NCBI GenBank assembly: GCA_015522635.1
Contig: WALW01000007.1
Coordinates: 124,001-188,000 of the forward strand
Origin: Candidatus Tiamatella incendiivivens
GTDB taxonomy: Archaea; Thermoproteota; Thermoprotei_A; Sulfolobales; Acidilobaceae
Reading direction: 5' to 3'
DNA length: 64,000 bases
The notes beneath the pieces are model-generated. The model did no database searches and was not told where the DNA came from. It saw only the letters and a list, made by a program, of their open reading frames with translations. Positions within the stretch are counted from its first letter, which is position 1. Each line of letters begins with the position of its first letter. The position numbers and the translations under genes are program-made. Shown piece after piece: positions 1-7,891 of the stretch.

Positions 1-829
1 TACCTAGTACAGCACCTACCGGAAATCCGCCTCCGATTATTTTGCCTAGTGTAACGAGATCAGGCTTAATTCCATAATAACCCGTAGCACCGCTTAGCGC
101 CAACCTAAATCCTGTTATGACTTCATCGAATATTAAAAGCGATCCATATTCCACAGATATCTTCCTCAAAAACTGTAGAAAGCCCTTATCTCCTGGGATA
201 ACACCTAAATTACCCATAACTGGCTCTACAATAATGGCTGCAACTTCATTTCCGTGTTTCTCCATGATTTCCGTGACGCTGTAAGGGTCATTGAATTTAG
301 CAACAAGAGTATATTTAGCAGTATCACCTAAAATTCCATGGCTAGCGGGAACAGAATAGTGCTCTACAGCGCTACCAGATGAGACCAGTAAATAGTCGTT
401 GCTACCATGGTAGCAACCATCGAATTTCACAATGTATTTTCTATTAGTGAAGCCTCTAGCAAGCCTGATAGCGATTAATGTAGCTTCAGTACCACTATTA
501 ACAAACCGGATTTTCCCGTCTGGATACATGTGATCTAAGATTTTCCTAGCCAGCTCTACCTCTACAGGTGCCGGTATACCATAAAGCCATCCATTATTTA
601 ATTGCTCAGATATTCTAGTCAAAACTCTATCATCTCGGTGGCCGAGTATAAGTGGTCCATAACCTAGAACATAGTCAATATATCTGTCTCCATCTACTGA
701 ATAGATGAATGCGTCTTTTGCTTTATTTGCATAGAAGGGATAGGGCTTCAAAGCGGCTCTAACTGGACTGTTTACTCCTCCAGGAAACAGATCTTTGGCG
801 CTTGACCAAAGCTTCCAGGAATAAGCCAT
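1..829 (-). CDS. hemL: Glutamate-1-semialdehyde 2,1-aminomutase (5' part; runs off the window)
   Basis: PLP enzyme that turns glutamate-1-semialdehyde into 5-aminolevulinate, the second step of C5 tetrapyrrole synthesis in the cytoplasm. The first 276 codons are present; the family is about 430 residues, so roughly the last third lies outside the window. Seen: the N-terminal LFPGGVNSPVRA signature at about residues 14-25, NSGTEAT at 111-117, FDEVITGFR at 234-242, and the PLP-binding lysine K263 in LGKIIGGG. The ATG at 829 gives the canonical N-terminus and lies 7 nt after the hemB stop, so it is the third gene of hemA-hemB-hemL. Other class III aminotransferases are unlikely given the signature and context. 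Confidence 0.95.
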   Translation of the reverse strand, partial: MAYSWKLWSSAKDLFPGGVNSPVRAALKPYPFYANKAKDAFIYSVDGDRYIDYVLGYGPLILGHRDDRVLTRISEQLNNGWLYGIPAPVEVELARKILDHMYPDGKIRFVNSGTEATLIAIRLARGFTNRKYIVKFDGCYHGSNDYLLVSSGSAVEHYSVPASHGILGDTAKYTLVAKFNDPYSVTEIMEKHGNEVAAIIVEPVMGNLGVIPGDKGFLQFLRKISVEYGSLLIFDEVITGFRLALSGATGYYGIKPDLVTLGKIIGGGFPVGAVLG

Positions 830-836
830 GAGCAAT

Positions 837-1847
837 TCACCTTTCACGCATGAGTTTCGCGAGAAGCGGAGCGAAATATGTTATGATCAAATCAGCTCCA
901 GCCCTCTTTATCGCAGTAGCAGCCTCTAATACAGCTCCATCAAGCTCTAAGAACCCCTTTCCAGATGCAGCTCTTATCATCATGTATTCACCGCTCACGT
1001 TATATGCCGCTAATGGTATCCTAGGGAACGTTTCCCCTACTAGTCTTATTATATCCAGGTAAAATAGAGCAGGTTTCACCATTACTATGTCAGCACCCTC
1101 ATCAATATCAAGTTGAATCTCTTTTAGAGCTTCCATACTGTTCCTCGGATCCATCTGATAAGATGATCTATCTCCAAATTTAGGAGCAGACTCCATTACA
1201 GATCGGAAGGGTCCATATAACACGCTCGCATACTTTGCAGAGTAAGCCATTATACCTACATCACTGAATCCTGACGAGTCCAAAGCGCTTCTTATACTCC
1301 TGACTTGACCGTCCATCATACCTGAAGGAGCAACAAAATCAGCTCCAGCCTCTGCTTGGGATACAGCTATTTTACCGTAAACCTCAAGAGTCGAGTCATT
1401 ATCTATTATTTTTACCCCGTTTCTCTCAACTGGTAATCCGCAGTGTCCATGTGTTGTATAATTGCATATACACAGGTCAGTAAATATTACTGGTTCGCTT
1501 CCAATGTTATTCCGGACGTATCTAACCGCTCTATATACGGGGCCTTCTGTAGAGTAAGCTCTGGACCCATGGAAGTCTTTCTTACCGGTTATCCCGAAAA
1601 CTAAGAATCCTTTAATACCGAGTTCTAGATTTGATAGAATAAAGTCGGCTAAATCACTTGATTCAGGAGGATAATAGAAATGTCCCTCTAAACCTTCAGC
1701 CGGCTTCTTTTCACTTATTGCCTCGTTTACGAATATAGGTAAGATTAAATCATCAGTTGATAGATGGGTTTCCGCGAGCATGTCACGTAACTCCTTTTTT
1801 GAACGGAGTCTTCTTAGCCGTGTGACTGGGTATTCCAATTCGACCAC
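837..1847 (-). CDS. hemB: Porphobilinogen synthase (5-aminolevulinate dehydratase)
   Basis: Condenses two 5-aminolevulinate molecules into porphobilinogen. The 336-residue length is normal. The two Schiff-base lysines are visible: K205 in MAYSAKYAS and K258 in MVKPALFYLD. The cysteine-rich metal site (C125, C127, C136 in DLCICNYTTHGHCG) marks the zinc-dependent subtype rather than the Mg-only, Asp-rich one. It starts immediately after the hemA stop and is followed 7 nt later by hemL, so the three precursor genes are almost certainly one transcript. Confidence 0.97.
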   Translation of the reverse strand: MVELEYPVTRLRRLRSKKELRDMLAETHLSTDDLILPIFVNEAISEKKPAEGLEGHFYYPPESSDLADFILSNLELGIKGFLVFGITGKKDFHGSRAYSTEGPVYRAVRYVRNNIGSEPVIFTDLCICNYTTHGHCGLPVERNGVKIIDNDSTLEVYGKIAVSQAEAGADFVAPSGMMDGQVRSIRSALDSSGFSDVGIMAYSAKYASVLYGPFRSVMESAPKFGDRSSYQMDPRNSMEALKEIQLDIDEGADIVMVKPALFYLDIIRLVGETFPRIPLAAYNVSGEYMMIRAASGKGFLELDGAVLEAATAIKRAGADLIITYFAPLLAKLMRER

Positions 1848-3011
1848 CTAAACCCGAGAATATTGTTTAAGGAAAACGTTTAATGCTTGATCATTATCAA
1901 GACGGGCTAGTTCCTTAAGAGATATGATTAGGGGATGAGCCATTTTTTTCAGGGAAGCATTTAGCGCCAGTCTAACATAGCCATGATATTCTGTGGGTAT
2001 TTTTCCATTGATCCATTCCATTTCTTCGTTAATTATATTTTCAATAGCGTAATTTACAACGGATACTGCGATATCAGCGTTACGTGATTTCAATCTATTT
2101 AATAAATTAGAGAGTTCCTCTCTTACGATATCCTCGGTAATTGAAATCCATTTCTTTCTCTCGGATATACCTTTCTCCACTATTTCCTCCAACTGAAATA
2201 CATCGATAACTTTATCTCCCCTGGCTATAGGGGGGATAGAAATATCAATGATGAGATTTGATGAATTGATCAAGGATTCTACTATACTATTACCGGGTCT
2301 ATCATTAATGGCGATGAAAGCAATATCATATGTGTGAAGCCTTATATCATTCAGGCTAATAGGTTCGGCTAATTGACAAATATTAGATAAAAACAGAGCT
2401 TTATCTCTACTTCTATTTGCGATGAATATTTTTCTTGGTCTATGCTTGCAAGTTTCCTCTAATATTATTCGTCCTGCCTTGCCAGCTCCTATGATTATGA
2501 CATTCTTATCTTTGAGTGACCCCGCTTCTTTTAAACCGGCAATCAAAGCAGCCTTGGGATATCCGATAACTCCTTCACTGATTCCTGTTTCTTCTCTAAC
2601 TCTTCTACCAGTCTTAATGGCATACATAAACACTAAATCAAGTAATTCTGTGGAATAAGAGTTCTCCCTCGCATATTTCCATGCTTCTCTCACCTGTCCA
2701 AGGATTTCATTTTCCCCTATTATCTTTGACTCGATTCCTGATGCTACTCTAAACAAATGTCTAATGGTATCTACTCCGGTTTGTATCAAAGGAGTCTGAC
2801 CTGTTAGCTGGATAAAGGTTTCAACTGTTTCTATCCTAGAAACAGGTTTATCAAGGTAAATCTCGAAACGATTGCATGTGGGAAGCACTACAACCCCGGA
2901 GGCTAGCTGGTAAAATCTCTGGTAAGCGTTGGAGGCTATTCTTGAAAGCAAGCCTATCTTATTGAGGCTACTGTTTTTGTGGTCAACAAATAATAACAAG
3001 AGGTTATCCAA
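1848..3011 (-). CDS. hemA: Glutamyl-tRNA reductase
   Basis: NADPH-dependent reduction of glutamyl-tRNA to glutamate-1-semialdehyde, the committed step of C5 tetrapyrrole synthesis. The catalytic cysteine is in LPTCNRFEIYLD (residue 46 from this start). The Rossmann motif GAGKAGRI and the C-terminal dimerisation helices follow. The frame is open up to 3152, but that extension does not resemble the family. The TTG at 3011 gives MDNLLLLFVDHKNSS, matching the usual first strand, and has an upstream GAGG, so I prefer it (387 residues). A TATA-like element near 3166-3173 read on the minus strand would put the transcript start just downstream of 3152, arguing against the longest form. First gene of hemA-hemB-hemL. 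Confidence 0.93.
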   Translation of the reverse strand: MDNLLLLFVDHKNSSLNKIGLLSRIASNAYQRFYQLASGVVVLPTCNRFEIYLDKPVSRIETVETFIQLTGQTPLIQTGVDTIRHLFRVASGIESKIIGENEILGQVREAWKYARENSYSTELLDLVFMYAIKTGRRVREETGISEGVIGYPKAALIAGLKEAGSLKDKNVIIIGAGKAGRIILEETCKHRPRKIFIANRSRDKALFLSNICQLAEPISLNDIRLHTYDIAFIAINDRPGNSIVESLINSSNLIIDISIPPIARGDKVIDVFQLEEIVEKGISERKKWISITEDIVREELSNLLNRLKSRNADIAVSVVNYAIENIINEEMEWINGKIPTEYHGYVRLALNASLKKMAHPLIISLKELARLDNDQALNVFLKQYSRV

Positions 3012-3165
3012 GCTATTGTGTCCTCTAATAGTTTCTGTTCTCCGGCTTCCTAGGATACCAGCATTTACTTCCAAAGCTTTCTCACACCGTTCTAATCCGA
3101 TTATTGCCCTCGTATAAAACAAAGTGTATATGATGGAAATTATACGTCTCAATACTAGTATAATC

Positions 3166-3173
3166 TATAAATA
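3166..3173 (+). promoter_or_regulatory. TATA box between divergent hemA and the chelatase-like gene
   Basis: TATAAATA lies about 30 bp ahead of a GGTGG Shine-Dalgarno site (3196-3200). In archaea transcription starts about 25 nt downstream of the TATA centre, so the + strand transcript would begin near 3195 with an almost absent leader. The element also reads as TTTATA on the minus strand and could serve hemA. Inference from spacing only. Confidence 0.45.
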
Positions 3174-3206
3174 CATATTCTCCAACGTTAATACCGGTGG
3201 ATAGAG

Positions 3207-3785
3207 ATTAGGCAGGCATGGATAGTATATCATAGACCCGGCTTCAGGGAATCAGAAAAGGAGCTATTTAACTTTCTCACCGAATTACGGGGATCCGTAC
3301 AGACTAAACTTAGATCAATTACTATAGATGAATTCGCTAAGGAGTACAATGGAGGCCAAGTTTTCCTACTGTTACTCTACCGAGGAGGACATTATTGCAG
3401 TATCATAGAAAACATTCATGCCAAAAACGGGTGCTTCATAGGAATAATCCCACTTGATTTAACCAGTATTACACTGGCTAGCATAGCTTTAAGAAATAGG
3501 GATTGCGGTAAAATAAAACTGCTACACCATAAGCCAAAGAGGTGTCTAACATATTATAACCAAGACTTATCCCGCATTACATCAATCACTCAAAACATAA
3601 CTGGGATAAAGATCGAACCCGCATCACCTGAGGATGTCTCACAAAAAGATTGTATCATTCTCTTTACTCTCCTTAAAAGCAAAATGATCCAAAACTCGGG
3701 AAATACAAGGATTCTAGCAAATGGACTATTCCCTCAACTGAAAAGTGGATTAGTCTGGTGGATTACTCAAGCACTCGGCAGGTAA
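3207..3785 (+). CDS. CbiX/SirB-like sirohydrochlorin chelatase, apparent ATT start
   Basis: Open for 197 codons between TAA at 3189 and TAA at 3783, yet with no ATG, GTG or TTG until near its C-terminus. GGTGG at 3196-3200 stands 6 nt before ATT at 3207, which would give MRQAWIVYHRPG. The first strand ends in VYHRPG where CbiX proteins have GHGS, and VFLLLLYRGGHY matches the second CbiX metal-site strand (PLFL..GGH). That places histidines H9 and H62 where class II chelatases bind metal. CbiX/SirB enzymes insert Fe or Co into sirohydrochlorin. Iron insertion is the step needed between SirC (3750) and the siroheme decarboxylase, so context supports the call. It overlaps the convergent sirC by 36 nt. 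Alternatives: a pseudogene that lost its start, or an unrelated protein. Confidence 0.55.
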   Translation: MRQAWIVYHRPGFRESEKELFNFLTELRGSVQTKLRSITIDEFAKEYNGGQVFLLLLYRGGHYCSIIENIHAKNGCFIGIIPLDLTSITLASIALRNRDCGKIKLLHHKPKRCLTYYNQDLSRITSITQNITGIKIEPASPEDVSQKDCIILFTLLKSKMIQNSGNTRILANGLFPQLKSGLVWWITQALGR

Positions 3786-4451
3786 ACCTGAAACTTCTAG
3801 AGCTCTAGCTAGAGCCTCTTGTAGAAACCCTTTTTTGATAAGCTCATGGAAACTCCCATCAGAGTCAACCTTAAAGTACAGCGGGACTCTTTCCTTTGGA
3901 TCACTAATACATTCTATCAGAATTTTCTTAAACAGAGACATAACATTAAACAGATTCCTAAGATACTCATTGTTCTCCAAATAACTTGTACAATGCTCTA
4001 AAGCTATTCTCGAAGCTATACCAGTTCTACCCAAACTAGTTATAGCAAGCTCCAACCCTCCATCATATACCTCCGAATGGAAGGGGAAAACAACATTGCC
4101 CGTGGAGGCCTTAGTAGCATTGTTTACAAGAACACCTTTTTTACGTAAGAGATCCGATAATTTGCTATTGAACTGTAAGTCATCAGTCGCTATGACTATT
4201 AGAGAATATTTTCCATGAAGTTCTCTAGCGAGATCCTCAGGTGTCGTATCGTCATCGATGTATTTAAGTTTGAGAATTCCTGAAGCGTCGAGATCCCTTA
4301 AATCTGGAGAAAAATCCTTTGAATAGACTACTACATTAGCACCCTTACTGGATAAGTACCTCGCTCTCCTAGTTCCTACATTTCCGCCTCCTATCACTGC
4401 AATTCTCATTCCCTCAACATCAATGTAAAGTGGGATGTACAATGATATCAA
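3750..4451 (-). CDS. sirC: Precorrin-2 dehydrogenase / siroheme synthase N-terminal domain (SirC/Met8 type)
   Basis: NAD-dependent oxidation of precorrin-2 to sirohydrochlorin. At 233 residues it is the short single-function form, without the SUMT domain of CysG. The Rossmann motif GGGNVGTRRA sits at residues 21-30, followed by LIVIATDDLQFN and the NATKASTGNVVFPFHSEV segment typical of the family's substrate face. Its start overlaps the ahbC stop (ATGA, 4 nt), giving translational coupling at the end of the ahbD-ahbAB-ahbC-sirC operon. Some Met8 proteins also chelate iron, but the separate CbiX-like gene next door makes that less necessary. Confidence 0.9.
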   Translation of the reverse strand: MISLYIPLYIDVEGMRIAVIGGGNVGTRRARYLSSKGANVVVYSKDFSPDLRDLDASGILKLKYIDDDTTPEDLARELHGKYSLIVIATDDLQFNSKLSDLLRKKGVLVNNATKASTGNVVFPFHSEVYDGGLELAITSLGRTGIASRIALEHCTSYLENNEYLRNLFNVMSLFKKILIECISDPKERVPLYFKVDSDGSFHELIKKGFLQEALARALEVSGLPAECLSNPPD

Positions 4452-5626
4452 CTCCTGGTGTCATCAATGAATTTACCTAGTAACTTAATATCCAACGGAC
4501 ACAACGGGTCATCCCCCCAGTAATCTCCATTAATAGCGTACGCCCTATTCCGACTACCTCCACCACACACTTGTTTGAATGGACACATAGAACATTTAGG
4601 CCCTCTCAAGTGTTTCGAAATATTCAGGAAGGGGCGTAGCCTGGGGTTACTCGCATTTAATATATCCCTCAACTGATCCTTCCTAAGATCTCCTATCACC
4701 ACATGATCTATAAACTGACAGGGTCTAACAGTTCCATCCGGATATATGCTAGCTGTCTTCCTCCCACAATCACCTTGCGCTTCAATAAGCGATAAGTATT
4801 CCATGAATTCCTCCTTACTACTAGCAAGCTTCCAAGCTATATAGATACCGACAAAGTTTCCTCTGACTATCAGTATTTCCAAAGAATCCTGATACATTTC
4901 TGCAAGCTCTATGAGATTATCAGCCCATTCAGCCACCATTCCAGGTGTAAGTAGTTCCCTCCCCAACTTCAATCCTCTTCCTACAGTATCAAGCAGGTAA
5001 AGGCTTACTCTTCTTACTCCAAGCCTATAGGCTAAATCCACGATTTCCCCTGTTTCCTTGTAGTTATTAGCGGTTATCGTCGTCCTTATTCCAGCAGGTA
5101 TTCCAGCATCAACTACATTTCTAATACCTTCAATCGCCTTTTCATAAGCACCTTTTACCCCTCTAAAACTGTCATGCCTCGCAGGATTCGCACTGTCAAT
5201 ACTTATTCCAACATACCTGAAACCCAAATAAGCTAGATTACTGGCTATCTTCCTTGTAATCAGAGTTCCATTACTGCTAAGACTCAATGTAGGCCTACGA
5301 TAATATGATAAATACTTTACAATATCCCAGAACTCTTCTTTAATGAGTGGTTCCCCGCCTGTAAACACTATCAGCGGAGATTCCTGGTCTACAATTTGTG
5401 ACGCTATATGCAATAATTCATCTTTATTAAGTTCAGGATAATTTACCCATGGACCACTCCTCATGTAACAATGCTGACACTGTAGGTTGCACTTATAGGT
5501 AATGTTCCAGAATATAACAGGCTTTACGATATCAGTAAATCTCGAAGGCTTCTCCTTGTTGTATTCACCTTTTAATCTCTTTGAAACAGTCCCCTTTCCC
5601 GTCACCATAACTGTAACAGGTATCAC
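4448..5626 (-). CDS. ahbC: Radical SAM protein AhbC (12,18-didecarboxysiroheme deacetylase)
   Basis: Removes the acetate side chains of 12,18-didecarboxysiroheme to give Fe-coproporphyrin III in the alternative heme pathway. The radical SAM cysteines C46, C50 and C53 lie in PVIFWNITYKCNLQCQHC, a context closer to AhbC/NirJ than to AhbD. FTGGEPL follows. A C-terminal SPASM/twitch region carries CSMCPFKQVCGGGSRNRA and a late DDPLCPLD cysteine for a second Fe-S cluster. The GTG start is preceded by AGGTGA and lies 6 nt after the ahbA-ahbB stop. The AhbC/AhbD assignment rests on remembered family differences in the first motif; the two could be exchanged. Confidence 0.85.
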   Translation of the reverse strand: MIPVTVMVTGKGTVSKRLKGEYNKEKPSRFTDIVKPVIFWNITYKCNLQCQHCYMRSGPWVNYPELNKDELLHIASQIVDQESPLIVFTGGEPLIKEEFWDIVKYLSYYRRPTLSLSSNGTLITRKIASNLAYLGFRYVGISIDSANPARHDSFRGVKGAYEKAIEGIRNVVDAGIPAGIRTTITANNYKETGEIVDLAYRLGVRRVSLYLLDTVGRGLKLGRELLTPGMVAEWADNLIELAEMYQDSLEILIVRGNFVGIYIAWKLASSKEEFMEYLSLIEAQGDCGRKTASIYPDGTVRPCQFIDHVVIGDLRKDQLRDILNASNPRLRPFLNISKHLRGPKCSMCPFKQVCGGGSRNRAYAINGDYWGDDPLCPLDIKLLGKFIDDTRS

Positions 5627-5632
5627 GTCTAT

Positions 5633-6604
5633 TCACCTAATAGTACCCGGCTTCAAATCTCCTACACTTCTAATCAATAGCCATTTTCTAGGATGGCAAT
5701 GGGATACAACTTGATCCTGTAAAAATTCTAGTTTCTCTCTATTTACAGCATGTATCATCGCGTAACAACTCGTTTCAAATGATCCGGGCGGATAAGCTTC
5801 CCTCTGAACTACATGTGTAGTATATTCATTACGAGCGAGGCATCTACATAAATCGCCATAGCCGTTATATAGAGTCATCATTAACATTCCGTTTTCAATA
5901 AACCCTAGTTTTCTACCGTCTAACACAGCACCGGGATCTCCGAGAACTCCTTTTTTAACCAAAGACAACATTCTATTGTAAACAGTTTTTTCACTTAGGC
6001 CAATCGAACGTGAAACAGCATCATATGGTTGAGGTTCCAATGGAAGACTTTTCAGTCTCTCTGCTACAACGAGTTCATGTTCCCTCAAAGTAGGAATGCT
6101 ATCAGGGGGGTCTGTATATTTCTGGGATGACCTTGAGATACCATTGATGAGATCGTATTTAACGCTAAGCTTCCATGTTTTTGTTCCAAACAGTACAATC
6201 CAATCCTTCACATGATATTTATTAGCTAAATATCTAGCAAAATCGATAAGCTCCTTCCTATCTCTTCTCTTGCTAACTATCCATAAGTCATACGATGGAT
6301 GATCACGTATGTAGGCGTGGGAAGTGCCTGTATCTCGTATTAAATAACTGGATATCTCACTATAGTTACCGTTGGTAGATAGGGCAATCAAAGCGGCTTG
6401 CTGGTTCTTAGCTCTATAGTTTAAATAAAAGCCTATTCTTTTAATTATACCAAGTGACTTCAACTTTCTCAGTCTATCTAGCAACAGATCAACTTGAATA
6501 CTAAGTCTAATAGAAATATCTTGGTAGGGGGTTTTAGAAAACGGGAAATTATATTGAAGTTCGTTAAGCAACCTTACATCAAACAAGGTGAGACTAGGCA
6601 TCAC
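5633..6604 (-). CDS. ahbAB: Fused siroheme decarboxylase AhbA-AhbB (two Lrp/AsnC-like halves)
   Basis: Siroheme decarboxylase converts siroheme to 12,18-didecarboxysiroheme and in best-studied organisms is a heterodimer of two about 150-170 residue Lrp-like proteins. Here one 323-residue chain holds both. Residues 5-60 are a helix-turn-helix (LFDVRLLNELQYNFP) followed by an AsnC-like domain containing HPSYDLWIVSKRR. A second helix-turn-helix starts at about 170 (REHELVVAERLKSLPLEPQPYD) with its own AsnC-like domain ending near 320. The start codon overlaps the ahbD stop and ahbC follows 6 nt later, so this is an enzyme subunit rather than a true Lrp regulator. NirDL fusions in heme d1 synthesis are a known parallel. 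Confidence 0.87.
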   Translation of the reverse strand: MMPSLTLFDVRLLNELQYNFPFSKTPYQDISIRLSIQVDLLLDRLRKLKSLGIIKRIGFYLNYRAKNQQAALIALSTNGNYSEISSYLIRDTGTSHAYIRDHPSYDLWIVSKRRDRKELIDFARYLANKYHVKDWIVLFGTKTWKLSVKYDLINGISRSSQKYTDPPDSIPTLREHELVVAERLKSLPLEPQPYDAVSRSIGLSEKTVYNRMLSLVKKGVLGDPGAVLDGRKLGFIENGMLMMTLYNGYGDLCRCLARNEYTTHVVQREAYPPGSFETSCYAMIHAVNREKLEFLQDQVVSHCHPRKWLLIRSVGDLKPGTIR

Positions 6605-7764
6605 GGTAACGCCTCATTTAAACCTAGTTTATTCACTAGTTCACTATACTCTCCGGGCTTGTAGTCGCATGCAGGATCAGACTCGAACGGATCTCCATAT
6701 ACTGAGAAGGCCCTTGCCCTACTCCCCCCGCAAATATTTCTGAACTCACATTCACCGCATCTACCCTTGAACATTGCTTCTCTAAGCAACTTGAATATCC
6801 TTGAATTCCTATAGATGTCTGATAAACTTCTAGACCTGACATTTCCGGCAGAAAGTTTAAGGAATCCGCTTGGATAGACGTTACCATCGTATGATACGAA
6901 AACTATTCCAAGACCATCCCTAGTGAACATCCTTGGTATATTGGGTTTCGATGAAGGTTTACCTAGTATGCTCCTCAGCCTCCTAACTAGGCGAGTATAG
7001 ACTTCTCCTGTACCCAATAATTCATCAGGATTGTAACCATATTCCTCGAGTTTACTTCGAATCCATGTAACACGCCTGTACATAGGTCCTTCTGTAGTTC
7101 TAATAATTACACTATACTTAGAAGCTTCATATAGAAAATGTGAAATATCCTCCCAATCACGGGGGGAAAGCATTTCCTCAAAGCTAGCTCTTCCAGTAGG
7201 TACGAGGTAAAAAACTTCCCAAACATTTATACCTAACTTCTTTACAAGTGCAAAAAGGTCAGCCAGACCTTCTTTCGTAGAATTCATCACAACACTGTTA
7301 ATTTGAACGTTTACACCTTTATTTAGCAATTCTCTTATAACCATAATGCTCTTTCTCCATACGCCCGGAACACCACGTATCTCATCATGAATGTGTGGCG
7401 AAGCTGAGTCAATGCTGATTGAAACAGCATTGACCCCGGACTTTACAATCCAGTTTATACTCTGCTCTAAAAGTTCGGTGACGGCAGGAGATAAAGCTGT
7501 TTTTACTTTTTTGTTCACACCATATTCTATTATTTCCTTTATATCTTTCCTCATTAATGGATCTCCGCCTGTTAATACTAGTATGGGATAGGGTCGGCTG
7601 AATTCTGTGATCATATCAATTAACTTAAACGCCTCATCAGTATCGAGTTCACCGGGTAAAGGATTTTTTATAGCTTCAGCCCGGCAATGTTTGCATGATA
7701 GCATACAGGCTTTAGTTGTTTCCCAGAATACTAGAAGAGGCTTTTCCTGCGCTGGCCAACTCAT
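6601..7764 (-). CDS. ahbD: Radical SAM protein AhbD (heme synthase from Fe-coproporphyrin III)
   Basis: Catalyses the last step of the siroheme-dependent heme pathway, oxidative decarboxylation of two propionates of Fe-coproporphyrin III to vinyl groups. Cysteines C20, C24 and C27 lie in FWETTKACMLSCKHCRAEA, and LVLTGGDPLM is the glycine-rich SAM strand; both are typical of AhbD. The C-terminal CGECEFRNICGGSRARA plus DPACDY supply the auxiliary cluster. First gene of the ahbD-ahbAB-ahbC-sirC operon, transcribed divergently from the regulator at 7892. Confidence 0.87.
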   Translation of the reverse strand: MSWPAQEKPLLVFWETTKACMLSCKHCRAEAIKNPLPGELDTDEAFKLIDMITEFSRPYPILVLTGGDPLMRKDIKEIIEYGVNKKVKTALSPAVTELLEQSINWIVKSGVNAVSISIDSASPHIHDEIRGVPGVWRKSIMVIRELLNKGVNVQINSVVMNSTKEGLADLFALVKKLGINVWEVFYLVPTGRASFEEMLSPRDWEDISHFLYEASKYSVIIRTTEGPMYRRVTWIRSKLEEYGYNPDELLGTGEVYTRLVRRLRSILGKPSSKPNIPRMFTRDGLGIVFVSYDGNVYPSGFLKLSAGNVRSRSLSDIYRNSRIFKLLREAMFKGRCGECEFRNICGGSRARAFSVYGDPFESDPACDYKPGEYSELVNKLGLNEALP

Positions 7765-7811
7765 ATTTCAAACCCTAGGACTCATCGGGTAGTATTGAAG
7801 GTTTTATGAAT

Positions 7812-7832
7812 GTATATTTGACCTGGATATAC
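7812..7832. promoter_or_regulatory. Inverted repeat in the divergent promoter region, possible operator
   Basis: GTATAT - 9 nt - ATATAC is a perfect inverted repeat. It sits just upstream of a TATA-like stretch (CATATATAT, about 7841-7850) serving the 7892 gene and inside the 127-bp gap divergent to the heme operon. An AbrB-type DNA-binding protein is encoded immediately downstream, so autoregulation or control of ahbD is possible. Inference only; AT-rich promoters give short repeats by chance. Confidence 0.3.
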
Positions 7833-7891
7833 AGATGTATACATATATATTCCAATCAATATATTATTATTAGTGTATAAGGTGTATATCA

